Positions 44,368-53,640 of a stretch of 64,000 bases of DNA are shown here, one piece after another. Position 1 is the stretch's first letter; each line of letters starts with the position of its first letter. The translations under genes were made by a program, and so were the position numbers. The DNA lies in the NCBI RefSeq assembly GCF_000797495.1, contig NZ_JTGN01000021.1, forward strand, positions 1 through 64,000. The letters run 5' to 3'. The stretch is from Robinsoniella peoriensis. Its GTDB lineage: Bacteria > Bacillota > Clostridia > Lachnospirales > Lachnospiraceae. The notes below the pieces were generated by a model, which saw only the letters and a list, made by a program, of their open reading frames with translations, was not told the origin of the DNA and made no database searches.

Positions 44368-45869
44368 TACCTGCTGCCTTCTCCCTTACTCTCCATTTTA
44401 TTTTTTCGGTATTCCGATGGGTAAACACCTATTTTCTTTTTAAATACCTTGGAAAAATACAGCGGATTGGGATATCCCACCATATCCGCCACATCCTTTG
44501 CCAGAATTTCCTCATCCATCTCCAGCAGATTTTTTGCCCGGTCCAGACGTATTTTCTGAATATACTGAGACAGTGTATAACCGCTGTATTCTTTAAATAA
44601 AGTGCTTAGATACGGTGCCACAAGCCCGAATTCAGACGCCAGTACGGCCGCGGTTATAGGCTCCGCCATATTTTCTATGATGTAGCACTCTACTTTTTTC
44701 ATGAGATTTTCTGAAGACTCCGCTTTTCTGTATAGCTTCTTTTCATCCAGCATCTGCCTTAAATTAAGAAATAACTGCCTGGCATCCGACGAATACAGGA
44801 TCAGATTCCATATGGTTTCTTCCCGGTCTTCCTCGCTTCTATATGACGGTACTGTCTGATCCTCCATGCTCTGCAAAATCCTGCTTATTATCTGCTGGCA
44901 TTCTTTTTGGCGGATTTTCCTTGCATTAAAAAATGCCTCTGCTTCTTTCAGAAATACTTCCTTTCTGGTGTCAGACATCTCTTTACCCAGGGAATAAAAG
45001 GTATCATCTCCGGCAGGGTATGCCGTTCCGGTGGTGTCTGCATCGTCCTCAACCACTGAACTTTCGCCAAAAAGAATATTCTCCTGAAGCTTCCTGCGCA
45101 GCTGGTGGCTGATCATGGAGATTTCATGGGTTTCAATCAAACCCTCATGGAAGGCTGCAGTAATCTGGATTCCTCTTCCCTTTATCTCTTCCAGCAGCTT
45201 CTTAGAAAATACTTTTAAATCTGCTTCATTCTCCGGAACAATCAGCAGTATTTTTTCATTAACCTGGTTCTTTTCAAAAGAATATACACAGGTCGCTTCC
45301 GGAAGCAGGTCTGCCGCAGCTGACTCTATATCAATTCCCCGCCAGAAATCACATTCTGCGATATTCTCCTCCATACCGTCCCGGATCAGGGGACCCGCAC
45401 AAAAGTAAACCATCTGAAGCTTTTCCCCAGGGTTCGCGGGTTTCCCGGTATAAACCGCCTCAGCCAGTCTCGCTTTCTGCTTTTCCTGAAGCATACTTAA
45501 ATATCTCTGTGAGATATTGCTAAGAGTTTTCTCTAATTCTTCTTTTACGATAGGCTTTAACAGGTATTCCGTAACCCCGCAGCGGATTGCCTGCTGTGCA
45601 TAACTAAAATCACTGTATCCGCTGATAACGACTTTTTCTGCCCCGGGGTATTTTTGATTAGCATAATCCATCACTTCAATACCGTCTGCCAGTGGCATAT
45701 TGATATCTGTAAAAATTGCATCCACCTGATTATCGGTTAAATACTTAATTGCTTCTTTTCCATTGTGGGCACACATAACCACTGAAAATTCAGGATTTAG
45801 TTTTTCTATCATATTCTTAATTCCCCTTAAAAGAGGAATCTCATCTTCCGCAATAAGTACTTTTATCAT
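44367..45869 (-). CDS. AraC-type response regulator of third carbohydrate operon
   Basis: A 500-residue protein: receiver (1-120, phospho-acceptor D55 in IFTDINMPL, acidic E8-D9-E10, K in YLLKPI), a variable middle region, and C-terminal AraC domain (ITAAVLASEFGLVAPYLSTLF, LAKDVADMVGYPNPLYFSKVF). It overlaps the kinase gene by 29 bases. Likely target is the promoter region in front of the GH16 gene (52587-52622). Confidence 0.93.
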   Translation of the reverse strand: MIKVLIAEDEIPLLRGIKNMIEKLNPEFSVVMCAHNGKEAIKYLTDNQVDAIFTDINMPLADGIEVMDYANQKYPGAEKVVISGYSDFSYAQQAIRCGVTEYLLKPIVKEELEKTLSNISQRYLSMLQEKQKARLAEAVYTGKPANPGEKLQMVYFCAGPLIRDGMEENIAECDFWRGIDIESAAADLLPEATCVYSFEKNQVNEKILLIVPENEADLKVFSKKLLEEIKGRGIQITAAFHEGLIETHEISMISHQLRRKLQENILFGESSVVEDDADTTGTAYPAGDDTFYSLGKEMSDTRKEVFLKEAEAFFNARKIRQKECQQIISRILQSMEDQTVPSYRSEEDREETIWNLILYSSDARQLFLNLRQMLDEKKLYRKAESSENLMKKVECYIIENMAEPITAAVLASEFGLVAPYLSTLFKEYSGYTLSQYIQKIRLDRAKNLLEMDEEILAKDVADMVGYPNPLYFSKVFKKKIGVYPSEYRKNKMESKGEGSR

Positions 45870-47607
45870 TTATTTCTCCCCCCAATAGTACCACAGCACC
45901 TTTTTCTCTGTTATACAACTGAAAAACAAAAGATTCACCATAGATAATTTTCATCCTGGTATAGATATTCGGCAGGCACAATCCTCCAATACCTATATTT
46001 TCCAATATGTATTTTACATCACTCCGGTCCAGTTCTTCTTTCTGCCTTCGGAACTTTTCCAGGAACTCTTCGGTAAATCCGCTTCCGTTATCTTTCACGG
46101 TAATATACCATTTATCCTCTTCTGTCCAGGCATGTATGGAAATCTTCCAGACCGGATTCACATTTTTAAGCCCATGCTGGAAACAATTTTCACAAAGGGG
46201 CTGTACAATCAGCTTAGGAATACAGATATATCCTGCATCTTCCTCTGCCTGTATCTGGAACTCAAACAGTTCTTCGTATCTCACTTTCATAAGCAGCATG
46301 TAATCTTCTGCGATTGCACATTCCTTCTCTATCGTACTGAAACCATCCCCCATCTGAGTATTATACCGGAGTATTTCTCCCAGCCTGCGGCAGATATCCG
46401 GTACTTTTTCATTGCCGTCCATCTGGGATTCAATAGAAATAATCGCTAGCATATTATGTAAAAAATGCGGATTCATTTGGGACTGAAGCGCAAAGAAATG
46501 GGATTTCACTTCATTTGTCTTGGCTGTTATCTGTTTCTGCATACTGTCATTTAATTTTTTCAGCATAGAGTTAAAAGAATCCTCAAGGCGAAGCACGATA
46601 TCTGTAGAATCTTCATCCGCAATTGCCACATGGAGATTGTCCATGGTAATAGATTTCAGAGAATGATTCAGATTCACCAGCGGTTTCGACAGATGTTTTA
46701 CTAAGATCTGTTCCAGCATGATGGCTGCCAGCATTACAATTCCCACTGTTGCAGCCAGAACCAGGTAAAATTGATTCATCGCATTGTTAAATTCTATGGG
46801 ATTTTTATATAGCTTCACAGTGTATGGAGCATTTTCCAGTGGAACTTCCATTCTGTAGATATCCTTCCCATCCAAATCCATGTCCCCTGCTGCCCGGTAA
46901 ATGCTTTGACCTTCCTGGTTCAAAATCTCCGCCTGAATGCCCGGACCAAAATCTGCCAAAATCTCATCCAGTTTCTCTGTTGATTCCTGCACTTCTACAA
47001 AACCGCATCTGGAACTGTTGGAGTAGTAATCCTTTATTTCCCTCACGACAGCCAGATAATCCGTCCGCTGTGCCTCTCCTGATGCCAGGACATCCGTCCC
47101 CGGTTCCCTGTAAAATACAAACCTGTCCGCTTCCTGAAAATATTCCTGTACATCCTCAAATGCTTCTCCGGAAAAAAACTGTCTGACTCCACTCTCCGTA
47201 ATCGCCCGGTTGGACGTGCAGACCCAATCATCGTACCGGTTATAAAGGCAGATTCTGGAATGCCCGTCGTTTTTAAAATTATAGGATTCCAGAAGCTTCT
47301 TCACTTCTCCTGTGGTAATCGGATGGCTTGTAAAATAATTCTCGTCCGGTTTTGCAGGCAAGGATTGAAAGACCCTGACAATATCCGGATTTGCCGCAAT
47401 CTGAAGCGCCGCCCTGTCCATATCGTAAAACAAAATGTCCAGCTGCGTTGCCGTCTTTTCTGTTATAATCCGGAAGTCCTGTTCTTCCTTCTCCTTCATC
47501 TCGCCTACAACCATTCTGTAAAAATATCCCACAAGTCCTAATATGATCAACATCATTATCACGGTATGATACAGAAAAAATTTAGTCTGGTATTTTAACT
47601 TTTTCAT
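45841..47607 (-). CDS. Sensor histidine kinase (YesM-like) of third carbohydrate operon
   Basis: A 588-residue kinase started at the ATG at 47607 with GGGAG upstream. A first helix (YHTVIMMLIILGLVGYFY), an extracellular sensor domain (to about 265), a second helix (FYLVLAATVGIVMLAAIML), a HAMP region, the phospho-His in MNPHFLHNMLAIISIES and a HATPase domain (CENCFQHGLK, DNGSGF). The usual Tyr in HFLYN is His here. It sits between the permeases and the response regulator of the operon, so the signal is probably the glycan fragment being taken up. Confidence 0.92.
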   Translation of the reverse strand: MKKLKYQTKFFLYHTVIMMLIILGLVGYFYRMVVGEMKEKEEQDFRIITEKTATQLDILFYDMDRAALQIAANPDIVRVFQSLPAKPDENYFTSHPITTGEVKKLLESYNFKNDGHSRICLYNRYDDWVCTSNRAITESGVRQFFSGEAFEDVQEYFQEADRFVFYREPGTDVLASGEAQRTDYLAVVREIKDYYSNSSRCGFVEVQESTEKLDEILADFGPGIQAEILNQEGQSIYRAAGDMDLDGKDIYRMEVPLENAPYTVKLYKNPIEFNNAMNQFYLVLAATVGIVMLAAIMLEQILVKHLSKPLVNLNHSLKSITMDNLHVAIADEDSTDIVLRLEDSFNSMLKKLNDSMQKQITAKTNEVKSHFFALQSQMNPHFLHNMLAIISIESQMDGNEKVPDICRRLGEILRYNTQMGDGFSTIEKECAIAEDYMLLMKVRYEELFEFQIQAEEDAGYICIPKLIVQPLCENCFQHGLKNVNPVWKISIHAWTEEDKWYITVKDNGSGFTEEFLEKFRRQKEELDRSDVKYILENIGIGGLCLPNIYTRMKIIYGESFVFQLYNREKGAVVLLGGEINDKSTYCGR

Positions 47608-47732
47608 ATTTTTCTCCCAAAATTCATTCAAACATGCTCTGACGCGTAATTTTGCATACTCAATTTTATCATACCTTATCTGTAATAAATTTTGAAGTAC
47701 CAGAATCTGTCATCAACCTCATCAAATACCTA

Positions 47733-48554
47733 TTATCCTTTGACGGCTCCCGATGTCATGCCTTCCACAATATATTTCTGCAGACAGAGATATAAAATAA
47801 CAATGGGCAATACTGTTATCACAAGTGCTGCAAATACATAATTCCAGTCTCTGGAATAAAGTCCGTAGAAATTAAAAATCATCATCGGTATGGTTGTCCG
47901 TTCTGAACTGCTCATCAGGTACAGCGGCACCTGGAAGTTATTCCATATTCCAATAGCTGCAATAATCAGGTTTGTAATGGTTATCGGTTTCATAATCGGA
48001 AGCAGTATTTTAAAAATCAGTTGAAAAGCATGGCATCCGTCCATGACGGCAGCTTCATCTATTTCTCTTGGAATTCCTTTTACATAACTTGAAAATGTCA
48101 TTACGGCAAAAGGAAGGTTCACTGCAGCCAGAACCAGAATAACACTGAAGTAGGTTCCATATAAATGTAACTTCAACACTAATGCATATGTAGTAACCAT
48201 CTGCATTGTAGCGGTAAGCCCGAATACAAAATAGTAATACAGGCCTCTTCCCTTATTATCATCCCGCCTGGAGATAATAATCCCGGTCATTGCGCCAAAG
48301 ATAATAATCACTGCCACCGCCGTAACTGTAATGATCAGACTGTTGGCATACCCACGTAAAATCCCTCCGGTTTCAATTACATGCTTATAATTTTCAAACT
48401 GCAGCTGTTTTGGCAGGCTGAGATTCATTTGAAGCGCTTCTCCCTGTGTTTTAAAGGAACCGAATACCATCATAACAATCGGTATAATATACACGCTGGA
48501 AATGAGAAGCAAAATCAGAATTGTCACCATTTTTCCTATCTTTTTCTTTCTCAC
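47733..48554 (-). CDS. Carbohydrate ABC permease, MalG type
   Basis: A 273-residue CUT1 permease of six helices with the ATPase-docking loop EAAVMDGCHAFQLIFKILLP and the C-terminal YIVEGMTSGAVKG. Its start overlaps the stop of its partner by one base. As in the first locus no ATPase is encoded, so a shared MsmX-like ATPase is presumably used. Confidence 0.93.
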   Translation of the reverse strand: MRKKKIGKMVTILILLLISSVYIIPIVMMVFGSFKTQGEALQMNLSLPKQLQFENYKHVIETGGILRGYANSLIITVTAVAVIIIFGAMTGIIISRRDDNKGRGLYYYFVFGLTATMQMVTTYALVLKLHLYGTYFSVILVLAAVNLPFAVMTFSSYVKGIPREIDEAAVMDGCHAFQLIFKILLPIMKPITITNLIIAAIGIWNNFQVPLYLMSSSERTTIPMMIFNFYGLYSRDWNYVFAALVITVLPIVILYLCLQKYIVEGMTSGAVKG

Positions 48555-49459
48555 TAGGTATCCACCTCCCTGGATCTTAAGTATTTATTCAATGCAAACG
48601 TAATTCCCACTATGAAAAATGAAAGGATTAAGGCACTTGCGCTGGATTTGCCAAGCAATCCCATTCCAAACGCCCGGAAAGTATAGGTGCTCAGCACCTG
48701 GGTATCGAATCCGGGTCCCCCTCCGGTAAGGGAGTAAACCAGATCAAATACTTTCAGTCCCCCCGTGATGTTCAAGGTTACCACAACCGTAAAAGACGGT
48801 GCCAGCAGAGGAAGCGTAATCCTTTTAAACTGCTGCCATTTTGTTGCTCCGTCTATCTGAGCGCTTTCATAATACTCACCCGGAATTGCCTGCAGCCCCG
48901 AGATAAACAGGAACATGGTAAATCCCGCCCACATCCAGACTTCAATAATAATAATCCAGAGCATTGCAGTACCATAGCTTCCAAGCCAGTCTCTGGTAAG
49001 ATCCGCCTGACCGATTGCCGTCAGAAAGTTATTGATCAGTCCGTCCTGCTTAAGTACTCCCGTAAACAAAAGCCCGACAATCATACAGCTGAGAACGCAA
49101 GGCAGATAGAACAAGGTTCTGAAAATACTGTTGCCTTTGAACTTCTGCACCACCAGCAGTGCCAGCAGCAGCCCAACCACTGTTTTAAATACAGTCGTGC
49201 TCAGTGCAAAGAGCATTGTATTCCAAAGGGAACGCAGAAATACTTCATCCTGGAATAAATTTATCACGTTTCGCAGTCCGATAAATTTGGCATTGTCCAT
49301 CCGGTCCATGTTCCAATCCGTAAAGGAGTAAAAAAATGCAGTAATAATCGGTACAATAAAAAATATGGTATAAACCAGTGCGGCCGGTGCTCCCAGCCAC
49401 ATGGGATAAATTTTTGATAACTGTTTCTTATTAATAGCAACCACCTCTTTCTCAATCAA
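48554..49459 (-). CDS. Carbohydrate ABC permease, MalF type
   Basis: A CUT1 permease of about 300 residues with six helices and the docking loop ESAQIDGATKWQQFKRITLP. The start is uncertain: the first in-frame start-like codon is a TTG at 49459 lying in the T-run of a hairpin without a ribosome site, while GAGGTGG at 49447-49441 is followed five bases later by ATT (49435), which would give the very usual N-terminus MNKKQLSKIYP. An ATT start is rare but fits best. Confidence 0.88.
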   Translation of the reverse strand: MIEKEVVAINKKQLSKIYPMWLGAPAALVYTIFFIVPIITAFFYSFTDWNMDRMDNAKFIGLRNVINLFQDEVFLRSLWNTMLFALSTTVFKTVVGLLLALLVVQKFKGNSIFRTLFYLPCVLSCMIVGLLFTGVLKQDGLINNFLTAIGQADLTRDWLGSYGTAMLWIIIIEVWMWAGFTMFLFISGLQAIPGEYYESAQIDGATKWQQFKRITLPLLAPSFTVVVTLNITGGLKVFDLVYSLTGGGPGFDTQVLSTYTFRAFGMGLLGKSSASALILSFFIVGITFALNKYLRSREVDT

Positions 49460-49460
49460 A

Positions 49461-49482
49461 AGGAGCTGCTATTGCAGCTCCT
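49461..49482 (-). terminator. Hairpin/attenuator after the third binding-protein gene
   Basis: A perfect 9-bp stem AGGAGCTGC / GCAGCTCCT with a 4-base loop, followed by TTTTG on the minus strand, sits between the binding protein and the first permease, as at the other two sugar loci. Confidence 0.7.
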
Positions 49483-49496
49483 CTATTTTCTGTATC

Positions 49497-50870
49497 TTAG
49501 AATCCTTCTGCACCCTGATCAATCATATACTGTTCAAAGTCGCCCTGGAATTTCTCCATGATCTGTTTTCCATCCATATTACCTTTTGCAGGAGCATCCA
49601 CGTAATATACATATAAAGTACTTTCAAACAACGGATTTAAATCCATCACTGAGTAGTTAAACTCCGGGATAACCTTTCCGGCTTCAATATATTTTTCATT
49701 AACAGCTTTCAGGTATTCCGGTACTTCTCCGCCATTTACATCCTGGAAAGCCGGGAATGCCGGTCTTTCTTCGAAATACAAATCGGCATATTCAGGAGTT
49801 GACCAGAGATTCAGCACCTTCTTAACGGTATCCATATTCTTAGAATTTTTATAAACTACAAAACCAGCAGATGACATATTCTCTGTCATTACATCCACGC
49901 CGTCTTTCATAGACATTGCGAACATTCCTATCTTAGCTTCCGGATTAGCCTCCAGCACTGAGGCTGCAAAGAAATCACCGTTAAAATGCATGGCTGCTTT
50001 GCCTTCGGCAACCGCAAGAATAGCATCGTCATAAGTAGCGGAAGCAAAATTATCGTTAATAAATCCTTTTTCATAAAGGCTTAAGTATTTATCAATTACT
50101 TCTGCAAACTCAGGAACATCCGTCCATTTTGCTTCATTTTTCATTATCTTTTCGCTGAACTCTTTCACTTTCTCATCACCAAGGGTCTTCGCAAAATTAT
50201 CGGTCATAAGAACCTGGGGAACCCAAGTGTCCTTTGGCATAAAAATAGGTGTTACTCCGCTGTCCTTGATCTTCTGGCATACATCCAGGAATTCCTCCCA
50301 GGTATTTGGAACAGTCACGCCGCACTTCTGAAATACATCTTCGTTATAAGTAAATCCATGTACCCCTGGTACGGACAGGAACGGAAATCCATAAATTTTA
50401 CCATCATCTGCTGTTACATTTTCCGGTATCTTTAATTTGCTTACCCATTCTTCACCGGACATATCTGCAAAATTAGCAGCCGGATCCACGATGTCATAAA
50501 TAGCAGGCACATTGTAATCGATTAAGTCCGGACACTCACCGGAATTCAGTTTCATTTTAATCATGTTCAGTGACTCATCATCCGGAACCACCTGAACATC
50601 CACTTTAATATTCTCTTCCTTCTCTAACTTTTTAATCATATTCTGCAGACCCGGGAAATTCCTGGACTGCTGTACAAGTGCGGTGATCTTCTGTGTTTCA
50701 CCCGTCTTACTTTCATCGGCCCCCTTCGTTTCTGAATCTGCCTGAGCCTCGGTAACCTCTTTGCCTGATGTAGCCGCCTTATCCGAATTATTATTGCCCG
50801 TACCGCATGCTGCAAGTGAAAGAACCATTGCTGCCGATAACAGAACTGCTGCTGCTTTTTTCTTTTTCAT
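49497..50870 (-). CDS. Sugar-binding lipoprotein of third operon (family 1)
   Basis: A 457-residue lipoprotein: the signal peptide ends at LAAC (Cys about 22), a Thr/Glu/Ser tether runs to about residue 58, then the binding domain (KITALVQQSRNFPGLQNMI, LNSGECPDLIDYNVP, FNGDFFAASVLEANP). Family 1 (MalE-like) proteins bind oligosaccharides. The ATG follows a GAGAGGAGT site. It lies 105 bases downstream of the GH16 gene, so the secreted enzyme and receptor are co-expressed. Confidence 0.92.
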   Translation of the reverse strand: MKKKKAAAVLLSAAMVLSLAACGTGNNNSDKAATSGKEVTEAQADSETKGADESKTGETQKITALVQQSRNFPGLQNMIKKLEKEENIKVDVQVVPDDESLNMIKMKLNSGECPDLIDYNVPAIYDIVDPAANFADMSGEEWVSKLKIPENVTADDGKIYGFPFLSVPGVHGFTYNEDVFQKCGVTVPNTWEEFLDVCQKIKDSGVTPIFMPKDTWVPQVLMTDNFAKTLGDEKVKEFSEKIMKNEAKWTDVPEFAEVIDKYLSLYEKGFINDNFASATYDDAILAVAEGKAAMHFNGDFFAASVLEANPEAKIGMFAMSMKDGVDVMTENMSSAGFVVYKNSKNMDTVKKVLNLWSTPEYADLYFEERPAFPAFQDVNGGEVPEYLKAVNEKYIEAGKVIPEFNYSVMDLNPLFESTLYVYYVDAPAKGNMDGKQIMEKFQGDFEQYMIDQGAEGF

Positions 50871-50975
50871 TTATAATACTCCTCTCTCTGATTTATATTT
50901 ATAAAATAATACAATTTTAGGTTTTCGTACATGCCATATTTTAAAATGCTGCATGTCCTTTTTTTAAACTTTTTA

Positions 50976-52529
50976 CTATTTATACCATCTGACATAATCC
51001 ACTTCCATTTCAGCCGGAAGAAACTCATCTGCAATAGTACCAATCCAGCCCCCAAGTCCATAGCTTAAAATAAAGATTTCCGGAGTATTTGGCACATTAT
51101 TTTCCTGTGTTGCCACTACCTCTCCGTCCAGCATAAAATGAATGTACTCAGGTGTCCATTCCATCCCAAACTTATGCCACTTATATGGATTCTTTATAGT
51201 TGGCTGTGTATGGTATTTCTCATGTGGATCATATGTATAGTTGTCATAATGCATGGTAATCCAGTATTTTTCAGCAAGTCCTGCATATTCCGGTGCTCCT
51301 TTCGGATGCGGCCTTTCCAGAATATCAATCTCGGCACCAAAATTCTTTTCATCTCCCCAGAGCCAGCCGCCATTTACTTCATCTGCCTGAGGCATTGTCC
51401 ACACTGCCGGATTGCTTCCCGGTACATCCGGAATTTTAACCATTGCCTCTACATATCCATATTTTTCTTCAAATTTATCTCTTGTCTGCACCATCGCAGA
51501 ACGATAATGGCTTGTCTGTCCGTCAAAAAACGTATCTTCTTTACTTCCCAGCAGCCGTAAGGTTCCTTCCCTTACATATGCATTATCAGGATGAACCGCA
51601 ATCTCCGGTGAATTTCCGTAACGGAATAATCCCGACTCTTTTAAGTCTACACACCAGTTATTCCATTTTGTAAGATCCAACGCATCACCACTGAAGTTAT
51701 CTTCAAATATAAGAACCTTTCCGAGAATTTCAGGTGCTGTTGCTGACGATACACTCACTTCACAGGATGCTGATTCTCCAGCTTCCATATAACCAGTTAT
51801 CGTTCCGGTCCCTTCTTTTATCCCCGTTACCGTACCGTCTTCTCCAACCGTTACTGCCCCGGGATTGCTGCTCTTCCATGTAATTCTCTGTCCGGTATAT
51901 TCCGTTAACTGAAGTGTTTTACTCTCTCCTTCTGTCAACGCCATAGTCTGCTGGCTGATACCAGCCTTTTTAACGGTTTCATAAAAGGTAAACTCCGCTG
52001 CGGTTGCTGCTGTCTCTGAAACGCCACTTCCTAAACTGCCCTTTTTAATCTGAATCTGAACAGAGGACAGCGGAGCTTCCCCACCAAGTACTACTTCCTT
52101 ATCCCTGGAATTATTTTCCCATGATCCCTGTTCCACAATGGTAACCGTATCTCCATCCTGTGATGTCCCATATATGGAGTATTCCAGAATCTGCCCATTT
52201 GGATTGTTATCCTGCCTGGGTGTATAAACGAGCCTGGAAATCATTTTAGGCACAGCAAAATCCACGACAACTACAATGGGCTTTTCGTTTAACCCCTTGT
52301 CCCCCGCTTCCCATGCGGCGTCCCAAAAAGTGTTCCTGTCCCGGTCAAATGCTTTTGCAATTTCAGCCCCTCTGTGCTCACTGTTTGCCGTAACACTCAT
52401 TTCTCCTGCATCCACTTCCTGCTGGTAATCATTGCTTTTCCCGTTTTCCTTTGCCATTGCCAAAAACCCCGCAGAACAGAAAACCATTGCAAATGTCAAA
52501 GTACCATAAATAAATTGTTTTGATTTCAT
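50976..52529 (-). CDS. Secreted GH16 endo-glycanase with discoidin and Big2 modules
   Basis: A 517-residue exported enzyme. Signal peptide (1-27, no lipobox), an F5/8-type C (discoidin-like) module at about 35-190 (ITANSEHRGAEIAKAFD in part, WENNSRDKEVVLGG), a Big2 domain at about 190-272 (ITWKSSNPGAVTVGEDG), and a GH16 jelly-roll domain from LIFEDNFSGDALDLTKWNNW to the end. The catalytic motif is EIDILE with nucleophile E400, D402 and acid/base E405. Family members hydrolyse internal beta-1,3 or beta-1,4 bonds in laminarin, lichenan, agars, or keratan/mucin chains. First gene of the third carbohydrate operon; which polymer is cut is not clear from sequence. Confidence 0.9.
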   Translation of the reverse strand: MKSKQFIYGTLTFAMVFCSAGFLAMAKENGKSNDYQQEVDAGEMSVTANSEHRGAEIAKAFDRDRNTFWDAAWEAGDKGLNEKPIVVVVDFAVPKMISRLVYTPRQDNNPNGQILEYSIYGTSQDGDTVTIVEQGSWENNSRDKEVVLGGEAPLSSVQIQIKKGSLGSGVSETAATAAEFTFYETVKKAGISQQTMALTEGESKTLQLTEYTGQRITWKSSNPGAVTVGEDGTVTGIKEGTGTITGYMEAGESASCEVSVSSATAPEILGKVLIFEDNFSGDALDLTKWNNWCVDLKESGLFRYGNSPEIAVHPDNAYVREGTLRLLGSKEDTFFDGQTSHYRSAMVQTRDKFEEKYGYVEAMVKIPDVPGSNPAVWTMPQADEVNGGWLWGDEKNFGAEIDILERPHPKGAPEYAGLAEKYWITMHYDNYTYDPHEKYHTQPTIKNPYKWHKFGMEWTPEYIHFMLDGEVVATQENNVPNTPEIFILSYGLGGWIGTIADEFLPAEMEVDYVRWYK

Positions 52530-52586
52530 CTTTTTCCTCCCATTCTTTTTTTACTACAATTATTACCTTATAGGAATCCTTCAAAA

Positions 52587-52626
52587 TTGTACATGTACAA
52601 TATTCAAATCTTATATGTACAAAATT
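52587..52626 (-). promoter_or_regulatory. TTGTACAT repeats upstream of the GH16 operon
   Basis: A perfect 14-bp palindrome TTGTACATGTACAA (52587-52600) and a further half ATGTACAA (52615-52622), 22 bases apart, that is two helical turns, 60 to 95 bases before the GH16 ATG. A candidate binding site for the AraC-type regulator of the operon. Confidence 0.5.
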
Positions 52627-52699
52627 AAAAAGCCCTTTTCACAGAATACTTGTGTTCAGCGTTTCCACCTGAATACTGTCAAAACAGAACAATAGACAG

Positions 52700-52740
52700 C
52701 ATAAGTGCCCTGACGCAAAACTGCGGCCAGGGCACTTATG
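52700..52740 (-). terminator. Terminator of the Nudix gene
   Basis: A perfect 13-bp stem CATAAGTGCCCTG / CAGGGCACTTATG, nine bases after the Nudix stop. The following minus strand is only moderately T-rich (CTGTCTATTGTTCTGTTTT). Confidence 0.65.
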
Positions 52741-52748
52741 TTCTCATA

Positions 52749-53588
52749 TCATTTCTTACTTGTAAATACCACAAATTTGTGACCGTAATTACTCCAGACA
52801 GTACATGGCTCCTTTGCAAAATAAAAACTGCTAAAGAGCGCCTCAGATTCGGAAAGCCGAAATGCCAGCTCAAACAACTCCTGTGTCATGGTAAAATAGA
52901 TCTGATCCTCCTTTAAGCACAATTTCTCCAGATATTCTATTTCCTCGGGTTTTAACACTGTCTGAATACGATCTCTTTCATCCTGTTTTAAACTGCCATA
53001 ATAAAAGTCCAGATAAGAATTCTCCATACCATTTTCTATGATTTTATCCTGAAGATACTGATACAGATCATCTTTGGATCCTTCTAAATACACCCAGTTA
53101 TAATCCCGGAATCCCTCATCTATATTCTGCATACAGATACAGCCCTTATTTATTAACTCTTCCACCGTCATAGGCACCGGTCCGAATATCTCCTTAGACA
53201 TTTTCAGGATTTCCAGCATATGGCCGATATTGCCTTCCCCGGCAAACTTTTTCATGTTGAAGAAATTCTCTTCAAATCCCAGCCAATGCAGCGGATGCTT
53301 TTCCGGCTTGAGTGTGACATCATGTTTTAACACCCCAGCATATACTTCCATTCTCATATCCTGCAGGTGCCAGCAAAAGTCCATAAAGTAATACAACTTT
53401 ACATCCTCCCTGCCGATACCGGTCTCTTCCTCCAGCTCACGGTAGGCCGCATCCTCTGAGGTTTCTCCCGGTTCTATTTTTCCTCCTACAAAATTAAACA
53501 GACCCTCATACGGATCATTCATTCTTTTACAAAATAGTACCCGGTCCTTTTCAGGATTCAAAATAATAATCGTATTATAATTACGCAT
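52749..53588 (-). CDS. Nudix hydrolase with C-terminal extension
   Basis: A 279-residue cytoplasmic protein. Residues 1-130 form a Nudix domain with the full Nudix box GKIEPGETSEDAAYRELEEE followed by TGI, so a nucleoside-diphosphate-linked substrate is hydrolysed with Mg or Mn. The second half (about 140-279; EEYLEKLCLKEDQIYFTMTQELFELAFRL in part) is not a domain I recognise. Most small Nudix proteins are about 150 residues, so it is long. Monocistronic by context. Confidence 0.85.
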   Translation of the reverse strand: MRNYNTIIILNPEKDRVLFCKRMNDPYEGLFNFVGGKIEPGETSEDAAYRELEEETGIGREDVKLYYFMDFCWHLQDMRMEVYAGVLKHDVTLKPEKHPLHWLGFEENFFNMKKFAGEGNIGHMLEILKMSKEIFGPVPMTVEELINKGCICMQNIDEGFRDYNWVYLEGSKDDLYQYLQDKIIENGMENSYLDFYYGSLKQDERDRIQTVLKPEEIEYLEKLCLKEDQIYFTMTQELFELAFRLSESEALFSSFYFAKEPCTVWSNYGHKFVVFTSKK

Positions 53589-53640
53589 AACTGCCCCCTA
53601 TCCCTGTATTATTAAAGGCGTATCAGCTGAGAATCTTACT

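Noticed and set aside
50867-51061. 64-codon frame between the GH16 gene and the binding-protein gene
   Set aside because: It mostly overlaps the end of the GH16 gene in another frame, has no ribosome site and no recognisable domain.
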